Positions 34,507 to 46,400 of a stretch of 64,000 nt of DNA are shown here, one piece after another. Position numbers and translations under genes: made by a program. Source of the stretch: Massospora cicadina. Lineage: Eukaryota > Entomophthoromycota > Entomophthoromycetes > Entomophthorales > Entomophthoraceae. Below the pieces are notes generated by a model. That model made no database searches, had not been told where the DNA came from, and saw only the letters and a list, made by a program, of their open reading frames with translations. Each line of letters starts with the position of its first letter. The first letter of the stretch is position 1. The stretch is from NCBI GenBank assembly GCA_022478985.1, contig JAKSZP010010597.1, positions 62,001 to 126,000 of the forward strand, in the 5' to 3' direction.

Positions 34507-35245
34507 TGTAAGAATCCAGCTTTTAAGGTGCTTGCTGGTGAATTGCCGCTGGATACCACAAAAGTTTTAATAATTTTAATAAAATTATATCAATAAAAAA
34601 CTTTGGTTTTTTAAGAGTTTTCATTAGTAAAGCGGGGTAAGAAAGAAAAAGTGATCTCCTCAATATTTGAACAATCCGTTTCTTAACTGTATTGTGGGTA
34701 AGAGGGAAATTAATAGTAAGTTCAGTACAGCTTGTTACCATCCAAATTTGGAAAATTATAAACTAACCTATTGAATCTCATAATACTTGCTTTAATTTAG
34801 CTGAACAATAGCAGGGGAACTCTATTGGCTAAAACATACCTGTGAGGTAACAATTTTATGAACTTCGGCCAATCCCCATTCACAAAATCTTTTGCTCCTT
34901 GGGGGATCCCCGCCACGCCTATAAAAGGGGTGGTCCTTGTGTAGGTGCTTTGAAGGACTTGTTTGAGGTTAGGGTAGTACCACCTGATAGATGCCCCACA
35001 GTCCATTGTGTGGTCAGAGTAATCTAACTGCTCAATTTTATGGTGCTGCCCAATTATTATTTAAAATTGTGTTACCCTGATTTGCGGGGTTCCACCAAGA
35101 GTTGAACAGGGTCTTTTGGTCAAATATATCATTATTATTAAAATTGCATTGATTGCAAACTTGTAAATGGTCAACATTTCCATTTTTTGGCTGATTTTGA
35201 CCCAGGAAATTTTTCCTTTGCAACTGAGTGGGCAAGTGCCTAAAA
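34507..35245 (-). repeat. Gypsy-3 5' LTR (right)
   Basis: Starts TGTAAGAATCCAGC on the plus strand and ends near GTGCCTAAAA. It matches the left LTR throughout, including an antisense TATA-like CCTATAAAAGGGG near 34918. It is followed by the target duplication ATGCT. Confidence 0.85.
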
Positions 35246-36137
35246 ATGCTAAAATTGCATTACAAACAGCAGTACAACTTTACCAAAAATTGTCAAACAC
35301 ATTATTGACTGCTTTTGTGCAAAACCTTTTCAATGTCAAACTGGTTAATTATCAGCATAAATGCTTACAAAACTATGGCCCACTCAATGCCGGATACAGA
35401 TCAGGGACTGATGCTTCTGCTGAAAACCCTTCAATACCAGTAAGAATACTGAAAGTGATCTTCCTGTGAAAGCTGAGAAAATCTCAAATACAAGGGCCTC
35501 ACGCCCATTAAATGAGATTACTTGCTATAACTGCAATCATAAAGGACACTTTGATTCCCAATGCCATCAGCATAGTGTTAATGTGTTATTATGGATAACG
35601 CGCAGGTGGAGGGAAAAGAACAAGTACAATAGATGCAGGATGCTCAATTGTGCCAAAAAACCAGTCCCACCTGAATGACAATAAAACGCAGGCCATGGGG
35701 CCTCTATTACCAGCAAAATAAATTTACTTTTAGCACCAAATTAAGGAATTTTATGAACATACATTTTTAACTCGCTCTCAGAGTAAGGTTGTCATACCTG
35801 AAGCCTCTGAAGTAGTCGCTATACCATATGTGCAAAAGATACTTGAGACTATTCTGGCTAAGGGGCTGAGCAATGCAGCAGATATCCTAAGTTAAAAGGG
35901 GTGGATATAGCTATGCCAATTGACACATTTATAATGTGTGTCCTAGCATTGGAAATACGCTGAAGCATACTCTTAACTCTTTGGATTTCACCCATATCCG
36001 CTTAGTAAGCTCTATTGATTCTTATTAAAAAAAGAAAAGAAATGAAAAATGGAAAATGAAAAATATAAAACATAAAATAAAAAATAAAAAAACAAAAACA
36101 ACAATAATAAAACTTATGAAAATGAAAAAACAATAAT
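35246..36137 (+). pseudogene. Element X gag, C-terminal part with CCHC knuckle
   Basis: This is the continuation of the gag cut at 22992. A zinc knuckle CYNCNHKGHFDSQC (C-X2-C-X4-H-X4-C) is encoded at about 35523-35564 within the frame 35466-35678. Downstream, 35700-36000 holds short frames with no recognised domain (VVIPEASEVVAIPYVQKILE). Positions 36028-36137 are an A-rich purine tract that may mark an eroded region. Confidence 0.65.
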
Positions 36138-36233
36138 AACATTATGGAAATAAGCTTTTCTTTCTCATAACAATCACTTTAGTTACTACAATTCGATTTG
36201 AACAGCAAATTTGGATAATTACACACAGAAAAG

Positions 36234-37657
36234 ATGGGCGACTTTAATAACAAAAATAATACAACATGGGCGAGCGTCGTGACAAGCGGTGCACTTAACG
36301 GTGCAACTAAGGGCAAGAAACGCCCTGGAGGGGGACCAGGAACCCAATCTGCAAAGAAATTGCAAACTCAGACACCATCTGGGTTTATGGTATTTACTGT
36401 AAAGCACGCGCAATACATGTACATTCAATTCAACCAACCTTTGTCAAAGGCGGAACATGGGATTAGACTCTTCCCTGGGGATGAGTCACCAACCCTGTGG
36501 GAGAAAACATGTGAGGCACAGCCCTCACTTTTTCCCTCACGCGGTGTACATAGCCACCAACAACATGGGCCACGGCTGGATCAATATTGGTTTTGAAACA
36601 GCTGATGAAGCTGATGCCGCAGCAAAAATCTGCGTGGAAATTGCCCTCCCTGAGGGCAAAAAATTGTGCGCACCGCGCGCACCAGATGGAACAAAGCAAA
36701 AACTTTGTTCATCTCCTTTGACTTGCTCCCCACCAACCTTCTCGTAAGGTAATTGAGGAGGAGCTCCGCAAAGGTCTTGTGGCCTACAGAGAAATCCAAC
36801 AACTTGAATTACAGCGATTTCGCTTAATGCCCAACCTGTGAACGGGCAAAGCTAATGCTGTAATCAACCCCTTCCCAGAAGTGGAAGAGGATTTATCCAG
36901 AATTCCCCGCGCAGCAGAATTTCACTTTGCGGATGGGGGCTAGTCAGCTGCATTCTGAGTTACACTGGAATGCGCACCACCCATTTGTAACCACTGTAGC
37001 TCAATGGGCCACAAGGAACATGCATGCCCTGTAAAAGAGGGCTTAATGGAAAATGATTTTTGTGAAGAAGCTATGGACGAAGATAATGAAAACTTCGCCA
37101 AAATGACTGATGGCCACCACCCATTCCGCTGGGGTGAAGATGGACTATACTCCATTGTGGACCCAATTACAAGTAAACAGCGTAAAGCAGCACAAAAAGC
37201 CTGCAAGAGAGCACCGTCTGAAGCGGCGGCACACGTGGAATCCGCCATTAACCACGGACAAATTCAGGAGGATATTTCAGATATTCACTGAACCAACCAA
37301 TCAGAACAATATGTCCAGGTTGAAAATTTTCACAGTAACCAGACTGAGCCACAAAGCGTCATCAGTCATGCACATACTGAGGAACAATGCAACAGAAATT
37401 TGGGTGAAAATGCGGTGCACAATGCAACAAAGTTGAACCTCAAAAATATAAAATCCAATCAACAACCCGCATCAAATCAACATGAGACCTGTGCAGGAAA
37501 AGTTGATGCAAATGCAAAAAACCACAATTCCCTTGAATCATTGGTTCAGATCAAGGGAACCAACAATGGCAGTGAAAGAGTTGGAGTACAGATGTGGAGC
37601 ATGGCCAAAATGAGCCGCGGTGGGATAGGACCAGAGGGTCCTCCCAACCGCTCCTGA
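36234..37657 (+). pseudogene. LINE-A2 ORF1, CCHC RNA-binding protein, broken
   Basis: ATG at 36234 starts MGDFNNKNNTTWASVVTSGA, a different N-terminus from LINE-A. The first frame ends at 36596 after a frameshift near 36500. The next pieces include MGHGWINIGFETADEADAAA (about 36560), a region near 36790-36840 (QQLELQRFRLMPNL) and a zinc knuckle CNHCSSMGHKEHAC (about 36986-37027). The C-terminal part is polar and ends at TGA 37655-37657. Two further codons lead in frame to the ORF2 ATG. Confidence 0.75.
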
Positions 37658-37663
37658 GGCGCC

Positions 37664-40600
37664 ATGGGCACCTCAGTGTCAATAGGGATGTTAACTATCG
37701 TGGGAGCCAGAGCTCATACATCCCAAGCCAAAAAGCTGGCATTCCTGCGAAAACCTCTTGTAGACATCTTGGCCATCCAAGAAACCCACTGCCTACAAGG
37801 GGAAGAAGAATCCTGGTCAACCAGGGTCGCACCATCACAAATCAGTATGGACATCTCACTGTGGGGTGATAGTCCAAAACAACAAAAATTTAAAATTACG
37901 AATTCATCATCACACTTGCATGGTCGAGTCCTGGTAGCAACAATCACATGTCAAGATGAAATAATTTCGTTAGTATGCATCTACACACCGTGCACTGCAA
38001 CCAAGAGAAAAAAAAATTTTGAAAAAATTTCTACCCTCACCCTCCCACCAGATATCATCATGTTAGGCGATTCCAACTGCTGGGATAACCCCAATACAGA
38101 TCAATGGCCTAATCCCAGGGGATACCCACCTGGACACATTGAATATCGCACAATGAAGGCATCTCTTGGCTTACAGGATGCTCTTCCTTTCAATTCACCA
38201 ATCCTTCCCCATATGACAAGACCCAAGATCGTGAGGGACTGCTCATATCAATGAGTCGTATTAACCACATCCTCATCCCACAATCCCACCACTCAAGAAT
38301 CTTCAAATTTACAACAAAAAAGATCAATTTTTCTGATCACCGATTAGTTATGGTGCAGTTAGCGCCAACCCAATCCCATACACAGGTGTCGCCTTGGAGA
38401 AAGCTTCACCCAGAAAATATAAAATTGCCTGAGATATCTGACTGGGTTAAAACAAGGCTACAAATTCAGAATTCACAGCCCTATTCACTTCAGATCCCAT
38501 TGGAACATTGAAAATTTCAAAAAAGATTTAAGCAACAAAACCTGATATATTGCATCACGCAAGTACACCGCGGACACAGCCACAATCAAGCGTACCTTGG
38601 CAGAACCAGACCACCTGGAAATAAATACTCTGAGATCTGGCTATAGCCCTAATTGGGGACGCAAATGGGCAGAAATTTCAGCCCAGCTTAACAATCTCAT
38701 CTTTGAACACTAACACAGAATCAAAATATTGAACAAAGGTAAGTTCATAAAGGAAGGCGAAAGCTGTTCAACATACTTTTTCCACCAATTCCACTCCTGC
38801 GGAAACCGGCCCACATGCACACAGGTCCGCAAGACCAACGGCACTGTGGCAACTGACCCTGAGGAGGTCAAGGCGGAAGTACACCGCTATTACACCAAAT
38901 TATATCGTGATATGCCAACAGATCCACCAAAAATTAAAGATTTTATTCAAACTGCCAAGATACAAAGTACACCACCAAATTACAATATACTATCCCTTAT
39001 CACACGGGAGGAGCTTTGGGAAACAATTCGCGGTGCACCACGTAAGAAATGACCAGGGCCTGATGGGATACCCTACGAATTTTACAAAAAATATTTTCAA
39101 CAAATCGCCCCCTCCTATTGGCGTCAATGAACCAGAGTTTGTTGGAAACACGCCTATTACCAGGAGGCCATGAATCCTACGTTATAACCTTGTATAAAAA
39201 GGGTGACAAGTGGACCTGGCCAACTGGCGCCCAATTGCACTCTCCAACACTGACACAAAAATTCTAACAAAAATTCTAGCAGCTAGATTAGGCGCAATTG
39301 CATCTGACGCCCTATCACCCAACCAGTTTGGGTTTATACCAGGGCGTTCAATCTGGAACAACATACACCCTGTTGCAAACATTTGCCAATCCAAAGCAAC
39401 TGGTGCTCTGGTCTTCTTGGATCAGGAAAAGGCGTATGACCGTGTTAGCTGGCCATATCTAAAAGAATGTATACATGCCTTCAAACTTCCACCAAGATTC
39501 ATAAAATGGGCAATGCTCCTAACAGAGTCTGCAACCATGGCTGTATGCGGCCCTGGCTTCCTAACAAACAAGATTAAACCACACATAGGGCTCAAACAAG
39601 GGGATCCCCTCATACCACTGCTATACAATTTCAGCTTTGACCCGCTCCTCCGAGTAACTGAATCACGTCTCATGGGGATAACCGCACAAGGACAACCAAC
39701 AGTCAAGATACTGGGCTTTGAAGATGACTGCGTAGCAGGTATAGCAAACAATGAAGATTCCCGACAGCTGGAACACACTCTAGAGGAATACTCCAAGGTG
39801 AGCAATGCATCGCACAACAAAAGGAAGACAGAAATCATCCTCTTAGGCAGATACACAAACAATTGGGCCACAACATCAGAACTTCACATTAACACCCGAA
39901 GAAAAAACCCAATTATATTACCCTTTGCAACACCTCTCACCACCACTCCTGTCTGACACCTTGGAATCTGGCTAGAATCAGGGGGAATGCTAATGAGACA
40001 ATGTAAAGTAACCTGTTACAACGGGTATACAAACGCGTCGCCTCCCTCAAGGGAAGAACCCCAGGACTAACAGGACGAGTTACAGTTGCTAACTCGCTCA
40101 TCCTCCCAATACTGTGGTGCCAGGCCCATGCGATAGCCTTCTCACCTACCTTTATAACCTCAATTCGCGCGCTTATCCAGGGCTGGCTGTGGCCTGGATC
40201 TCACCACCCTATAAGGATGGAAACACTATTTGGCCCACGCTTAAGTGGAGGCATGGGACTAATAGATTTTAAGAGCCATGCCAATCACATGCTAGGTACC
40301 TGGATAAAGGAAATCCTTGCTCCAGACCTCCCGCAACAACATTGGTCCAGAGCAGCAAGGACTAACTTTGCACAGGCGCTCAAATTAACCAACATACATA
40401 GTCCACCCAGACTACTTTCATACCTTGCCAAGCACCCTACTGCAACGGGTCCACATGGAACCTCCCCTAATTTCAAACATATCCTCCAAACTATCCGTCG
40501 TATGGGTGGACCATAGAGAACATGGGTACTATACAGGGAAGGGGACGACCCAGCCCCCAATTCAAATTAAGAAACCCAGAAAACCACCCCCAGAGGGATA

Positions 40601-41229
40601 TGCTCGCAACAACCCCAAGCATAGCTAGAATAGAATACCTAGATATGCTGGACATTCCCTATGATTTAACCACACAGAAAGCAATGTGGAAAATGACACT
40701 CCACCCACTCCTACAACCAAGGATAAGAGCAAACGCCTGGCGCTGTTTGAGAAGGACCTATAGGACGGCGGACCGCTCCAACTTCCTCCACAAAACATGT
40801 GCAGTATGAGGAGGGGAGGGATCCCTACATCATCGCCTAGAAACATGCCCCCAACCAAAGCTATATGGCAGGAAGTCGCACGCCTTCTCAAGATTCAAAT
40901 CAAAACAGGAATTCTCAATATCAAAGAGTATCTTTGCGCTCCAAATTGAGTCACCAATTCCATCTACCCTCCGCTCCCTAATAATACACATTGCAATGTG
41001 GACAATACACACAATTGCATTAGATGCGTTCAAGGGCACGGTCCCAACCATTAATGGGATTATTAACAGATTCCATGTCCACTTACTAGAGCACTTCCAA
41101 GCCTGGCTCTATGGATATATGAGACCAAGACAAAAAGCGCTCATAGAATCATGGTTCCCACTCTGGTTCCTCCACAAAGACCCTTTCTTTCACACCTGCT
41201 CCATAGCAGGGGAAACCCCCTCAGAGTAG
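37664..41229 (+). pseudogene. LINE-A2 ORF2: endonuclease and reverse transcriptase, broken
   Basis: ATG 37664 begins MGTSVSIGMLTIVGARAH. Endonuclease motifs: LAIQETHCLQG (37771), VCIYTPC (37973), LGDSNCW (38064), MSRINHILIP (38251) and FSDHRLVMV (38329). Reverse transcriptase frame 39210-39956: NWRPIALSNTDTKILTKILA, FLDQEKAYDRVSWPYL and GLKQGDPLIPLLYNFS. The catalytic box reads FEDD where the relatives have FADD (about 39718). The C-terminal knuckle is degraded (CAV, then a stop, near 40800), and the end reads MWTIHTIALDAFKGTVPTI. Frameshifts near 38230, 38510, 39050, 39190, 39955, 40510 and 40810 break it. Confidence 0.8.
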
Positions 41230-41397
41230 TGCACCAACCCCCATACCTGACAGTCCCACTGGCAACAGGGGTAACTTGAGTACCCTGGGGTGCCCAATTT
41301 TTATATTTCTTAGTTATTCTCTTAGCTTCACATATATTCAGTAATGTCTGTCCCCTGGTCAGCTTACCTCAGTTAAATAAAAACATTATGAAAATAA

Positions 41398-41769
41398 ATT
41401 TAGTTATGAATTCTAAAGCTTCATCACCACTGGGGCTAAATGACCTTTCTTTAAGAGGGGAGGAGAGTGAGATTGAAGCCAAGTGAGCCGGTTTGGGTTT
41501 ACCAAGGATAGCTGGAGTTGCAGCAGGCGTAGAAGTTGAACTTTTGGAAAATTTCAAAGCTTAGCTGTTTAAACCAGCCTAAGAAATGAAGGCAAAACGG
41601 CTGAGCTAACTGTAGCATGCAGCATGAAAGGTGTGAAATTTGAGAAGAAAAGTTAATCCAGGGCCAAAAGGCTATTAATGTAGCATCATATTCTGAGGGT
41701 TAAAAATTGGATGTTGTGACCAAGGAAAAAAGAATAACTTTTGCTTTTGTCCAGTCAAGGAGGGGGAAG
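41398..41769 (+). other. Element X interior 3' end with polypurine tract
   Basis: These 372 bp show no recognised coding sequence. The last bases, CAAGGAGGGGGAAG, form a polypurine tract directly before the 3' LTR start TGTTGAATAATTG. Confidence 0.65.
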
Positions 41770-42659
41770 TGTTGAATAATTGATTGGACCTAAATTGTCA
41801 GGTAATTTGATAGGGAAAATACTAATATTAGCTGATGCTAATTTATTGTGTACCATATCAAAGTTATCAGTAATTATGGACCAAAAATATCCTAAGTATA
41901 TCTGAACTTAGGATTCATGCCTAGTGATTTTACTTAATATTTAATTATGATGACATGGGCCCAGGGGCTTTACCGTTTAAGTCAGACTTTATAATAATAG
42001 TTGACTTAATGATCCAGGCTTGTGGGTTTTGTTGGTCTATGTCAAAATAAGTTATTAATGTTGATCAAGATTTCTAATCGAATTAATTACAAATTAGTGT
42101 TATGAATCACCTGGATATGTGCTACTGATTGCTTGAGAGGAGCAGCGGTTCACCTACTTGCAGATGCATAAGAAATGCTGTCTTGAGATATTTATGAGTT
42201 TGATACTGACCCTGAAGCAGTGAGAGATACCCCAGAGTCAAAAGAATTAAAGACCCTCAGATGAACTTATTAAGAGTTCCTCTGGCTAAGTGCCATTACG
42301 AAGTGAGGTGTCATGGGTAAGATGTGAACAACATTTAACCCTATAAATTATCTCCAAGGATACTAATAAAATATAATTGTTTATCACTACAAGTTAATTT
42401 TTTAATATACAAGCTTTTATTTTAATACATTTTCGTTGTACTTTTTTAGAAAATTACTTGGTATCAAAAGGATCATGGCAGCAAGTCATTGTCCAAGTAA
42501 ACAATAGAAAAATTTGGCTTTAAAGTATCATTTTCAAGGAGTTTATATATTGACTATTGTCACCATCTGGTCTATTCTATCCATACAATAGACGCTTGAA
42601 ACTCTAACTTATTTTAATAAGAAAAACCAGCCCATTTGAAGCAGTCCTAAAATTCAACA
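41770..42659 (+). repeat. Element X 3' LTR
   Basis: Runs TGTTGAATAATTG...AATTCAACA and is 890 bp long. It aligns with 21055-22083 and lacks the SINE present there, giving the empty site near 41897-41911. Sense TATA-like CCCTATAAATTATC lies near 42331. Confidence 0.8.
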
Positions 42660-42664
42660 AAAGA

Positions 42665-42948
42665 CTATGACTAACTTGGCCAAGGTGGTCACTAAATAAG
42701 TCCAAGCAGCTAATAAGCTCCAGGCCTCTCCCCTTTCCTTCCAAGTATCTTACTTGGTGTTGTATTACCACAACTGAATCGCTCCTAGAGGTGAGAAGCT
42801 CAGTTCTATCTGGGAAGGCTCATTTGTAGTCACATATAAGCGAGGGGATAAATGCCCTACAAATCCTTTGCTTCTGGAGTCACTGTCAATTGTGTCCATG
42901 GTCAGTTCTTACAGCGTTATTCACCCTCTAACACTATTGAAGGGGTAA
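42665..42948 (+). pseudogene. Gypsy-1 integrase C-terminal end and polypurine tract
   Basis: The reading MTNLAKVVTK after the LTR of element X aligns with MTNLAKTVTKEGQVANEL of Gypsy-3, so this is the missing end of the integrase cut at 21054. Further on come KLSSIWEGSFVVTYKRGDK and VHGQFLQRYSPS-like sequence. The region ends with TTGAAGGGGTAA, a short polypurine tract before the 3' LTR. Confidence 0.75.
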
Positions 42949-43479
42949 TGTCACATAATTACAAGCCTAATATTGTAAAAAGAGTGTTTTGGACAAAGAA
43001 AGCAATACTAATGGCCAAAAAACCCTAGATGTTTTCTAGTGAACCCCTCAAATTGGGTTAACACTTCTATTATTACCTGAACAAATAGGAACGAGTTTGG
43101 GCATTCTGATTGCACCAAATCATTATCTAAATCTGGGGAGCCATTCTGAGGTCCCTCCCCTCATATAGCACGTTTACTACAACCAATACCGTGGAAACTA
43201 ACCCTTTTATAGGGTTGAGGGGGCTTGACAGTTGAAAATAATTTCCCCTCAAATGATTGGGTAAAATATATCAAACCTTACCTCAAGGATTAATACTACC
43301 TATCAACGATTGGCCATTCCATGAATATGAGTTGAGCCTTGATAGCTCTGATAGGTCGAATATCAATATTCCATAATTGGGATTTACTAAGCAATCTGAA
43401 CTTTGAGCCTTGAAAATTTAATATATTAAGTATTGACTTTAAATTTTTAATTTTTAATTTTTAATTTATTGCATGAAGG

Positions 43480-46400
43480 CCGACCATGGGATGGACACTT
43501 CCGAATATGACTCAGACGAGACAAAACTTAGTACCAGGGGAGGCACCCCAGAGAAGCGATGCTATCTCTTGTTGCCAGCGGGAACGCCACTTATGGGAAG
43601 GGGAGGGAACGTGTGTAGGGTACGTAGCCACTATTGAGCACGTGTGGAGGAAGGGGTGTGATTTGATGAACCAGACTGGGAACCAGGAGGAGACCAGCTA
43701 TCGGCGACGCAGTGGGAGATATCCAAACATCCATGCTTGAGAGTGATCCACCAAATGAGACCGGAATCTGTGGACAGCTTCAGGGAGGGTGGGGATGGAT
43801 CCAGCGATGGCATCCAAGACAATCGTATGGATAGTCCACATGGCGATTGCAACCAACAGAGCACGGAGGGAGGGTGGGAGGGGGAGGCCATTGATGAAGC
43901 AAACATATCTCTTGACAGACTGAAGGGATGTGTTTGATCCTGGCCTAGCAGACGTTGGACTTCGCGCCATATTACTTTAGAGGTGGGGCACTTCTCCAGG
44001 CGGTGGAACAGCGTTCCATATTGGCCACACACGACACAGGATGAGTGTAAAGCATTAGAGCGCTCAGCTGTACGATACACCCGCCTCAGGCAGCGCCACA
44101 CATGGGAGCGGACTTGAGGCTGCAACAGAGGATGGTGTGCATATTTCCAGATAGTCTTTGGGTCTCAGTGGAATAAGGGATGTCCATCATGTCCAGGTAG
44201 TCCACCCTGGATAGGACTTGGGGTCAAATGGGGGATTACGCCATCATGGATGGGTAGCCCCTGTACCTCTTGTGCGAACTGAGGAGAGGGGCGGCCTCTT
44301 CGGGTTGTATGTCCACTAATACAAATTCTCCACTCTGCGCTTCGCATGGAGAGTAGGATTCGTTTGTAGTGGGTTTTGGTCCCGTGAGGACCTGTGGCCG
44401 ATGTGTGTGATGCGAAGTATTTCATCAGGAAGTGGGGGTTTGATGGATTGTTGAGGCCCAAGTCTTGGGAGAAGTTGGAGCAGGCCGCGCGGGACCAGTG
44501 TTGGGATGGGAGTGTAGGAGCAGTGACGGCCGCGATCCAGGTGCCCAGGATCTTGGCGGCATGGGCTTTGAAGTCATTTAGGCCCATGCCACCATGATGA
44601 TGAGGGCCAAACATGACCTCTAGCCATACTGGTGGAGGGCGGCCTGACCAAAGCCAACCTTGTAGCAAAGAATATAGGGATCTGAAGAAGCTTGGGGAGA
44701 AGGGGATGGCGTGGGCTCCGAACCAGACTTTGGATAGGAGCATAGAGTTGGCAAGAACAACCCTGCCAGTGAGGGTAGTAGGGTGGGCTCTGAGAGAAGC
44801 GATTCACTTCATCACGTTGTCCAGTATATGGCACTCCATTACTGCTGACGCGTATCCACCTGCCTCCAACCACACGCCCAGATGGCGTACCGGTCCTATG
44901 GTAGGTCGTGGCACAAAGGGGAGCACCAGTGGAGCGGTGTGTGTTGAGTTAGTAAGGCGTGGACGTGGGCGAGCAGATGGGCTGGGTTGGGAACTACTTG
45001 CTGGGGCCCAGCAGTTCTTAAACTGACCAAGGAGGATGTTTTTGTTTTGGAGGCGTTCAGTGCCACATTGCTTACCCGGGAATATTCCTGGATGAGGGCT
45101 TCAAGCGCGCATGCATCTTTGTTATTAGACACCCCCACCACGCAATCATCTGCAAATGCCATCATCTTGACTGGGGTTTTGCCTGGCACATGGACCCCAG
45201 TGAGTTGGGCATTCACATTTCGCAGTATTGGGTCAAGGCTGAAGTTGTATAAGAGTGGTCTGAGGGGGTCCCCTTGTCGCAGGCCCCAGTGAGGATGGAC
45301 TTCTTCCACTAGGAAACCTGGGCCGTGCACTGCCATTGTTGCAGATTCCGTGAGCAGCATCACCAAGTTAATGAAGCGGGGAGGTAGGCGGAATTGTTGG
45401 AGGCAGGCCCTAAGGTATTCCCAGTTTACTCTATCATAGGCCTTTTGTTGGTCCAAGAATACAAGTGCCCCAGAGGCTGTGGACTGAAACACATTAGCCA
45501 CAGAGTGCACGTTATCCCAAATCGACCTTCTGGGGATGAAACCAAATTGTTCTGGGGAGATGGTGGCAGATGCTACAGTCCCTAAACGGTTAGCCATAAT
45601 TTTTGTTAAAATTTTGGTGTCTGTGTTTGTTAGAGAAATGGGGCGCCAGTTGAGTAAGTCTAGCCTATCCCCTGTCTTAAAGAGTGTGACTGTAAAGGCA
45701 TCATGTCCTCCTGGTAGGAGGCGCGTTTCCAACAGGCTTTGGTTGAGTGAGGCTAGCAGCAATGGGGATATATATTTAAAATATTTTTTGTAGAACTCAT
45801 ATGGAATGCCTCTGGGCCTGGGCAATTTCATTTTGGTGCACCGCGAATGGTAGTCCATAATTCGTTTGGAGTAATTAAATTCATTATTTCCAGGTATCAG
45901 AAAATGGTGGGGATATGAGCTCAGTTAAGAAATTCCACCATTTCGGCTGGCTGAATTGGTTTGCTTGGTATAACTCGGAGTAATATCTTTGCATTTTGAT
46001 TGCCACTTCGGCTGGTGTGTCCACAATAGAATTATCTGATCTTCGCACCTGTGTGCAGGCCACGCTCTGGCGTGGTGCAAAATTTTTTTGAAGAAGTATG
46101 TGGTGCACTTATCACCTTTAGCGATGCATGTGGCCCTGTATTGGACACAAACCTGATGTTTGTGTTGCCTTTCAAGTGCGTTGAGGTGGGCGGCTGCCTC
46201 CGCCCACTTCTGGCCCCATGCAGGGCTATATCCTGAGGCTGGAATGTTGGACTCCTAGTGGGCCAATTCTGCCAGCGCGCGATATAACCACCGATGTGGC
46301 TCGTGAGCATCTGGATGAGAGATGGCGATAGTGGCAGATTGTGTCTTCTTTGAAAGTTGCCCATGTGGAAATGGGGTCTGCGCAAAACGGTGCAACAAAT

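Larger units (their letters stand above)
22993..35245 (-). mobile_element. Gypsy-3, Ty3/Gypsy element, minus strand
   Basis: LTRs at 22993-29799 (with LINE-B inside) and 34507-35245 are flanked by the 5-bp duplication ATGCT (22988-22992 and 35246-35250). The interior 29800-34506 carries, on the complement, a primer-binding site, gag, protease, reverse transcriptase, RNase H and integrase, then a polypurine tract. The proteins are close relatives of those of Gypsy-1. Stops and frameshifts occur throughout. Confidence 0.9.
36154..41380 (+). mobile_element. LINE-A2 (copy 3), diverged subfamily, plus strand
   Basis: A 5.2 kb element lies between duplications of about 16 bp (AACATTATGGAAATAA at 36138-36153; AACATTATGAAAATAA near 41382-41397). 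The start CTTTTCTTTCTCATAACAAT resembles LINE-A. ORF1 and ORF2 are clearly homologous to LINE-A but diverged. The 3' tail GTCCCCTGGTCAGCTTACCT (41350-41369) differs from LINE-A and is the form shared with NA1, NA2 and the SINE. Confidence 0.9.
21055..42659 (+). mobile_element. Element X, gag-only LTR retrotransposon with nested insertions
   Basis: LTRs (21055-22083 and 41770-42659, about 885-890 bp net) flank an interior that is only about 2.3 kb once Gypsy-3 and LINE-A2 are removed (22084-22987, 35246-36137, 41398-41769). A primer-binding site, a coiled-coil-plus-CCHC gag and a polypurine tract (AAGGAGGGGGAAG before 41770) are present. No protease, reverse transcriptase, RNase H or integrase is found. 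It is inserted in the integrase of Gypsy-1; the short duplication is eroded (AGAGG on the left, AAAGA on the right). Confidence 0.75.

Noticed and set aside
36028..36137. A-rich tract as the poly(A) tail of an inserted element
   Set aside because: No element body or duplication could be matched to it. It precedes the LINE-A2 duplication and may be a simple A-rich part of element X.
43440..43470. Microsatellite of TTTTTAA units as an independent repeat
   Set aside because: It is the 3' terminal repeat of LINE-A copy 4, lying exactly between the duplication and the family tail.
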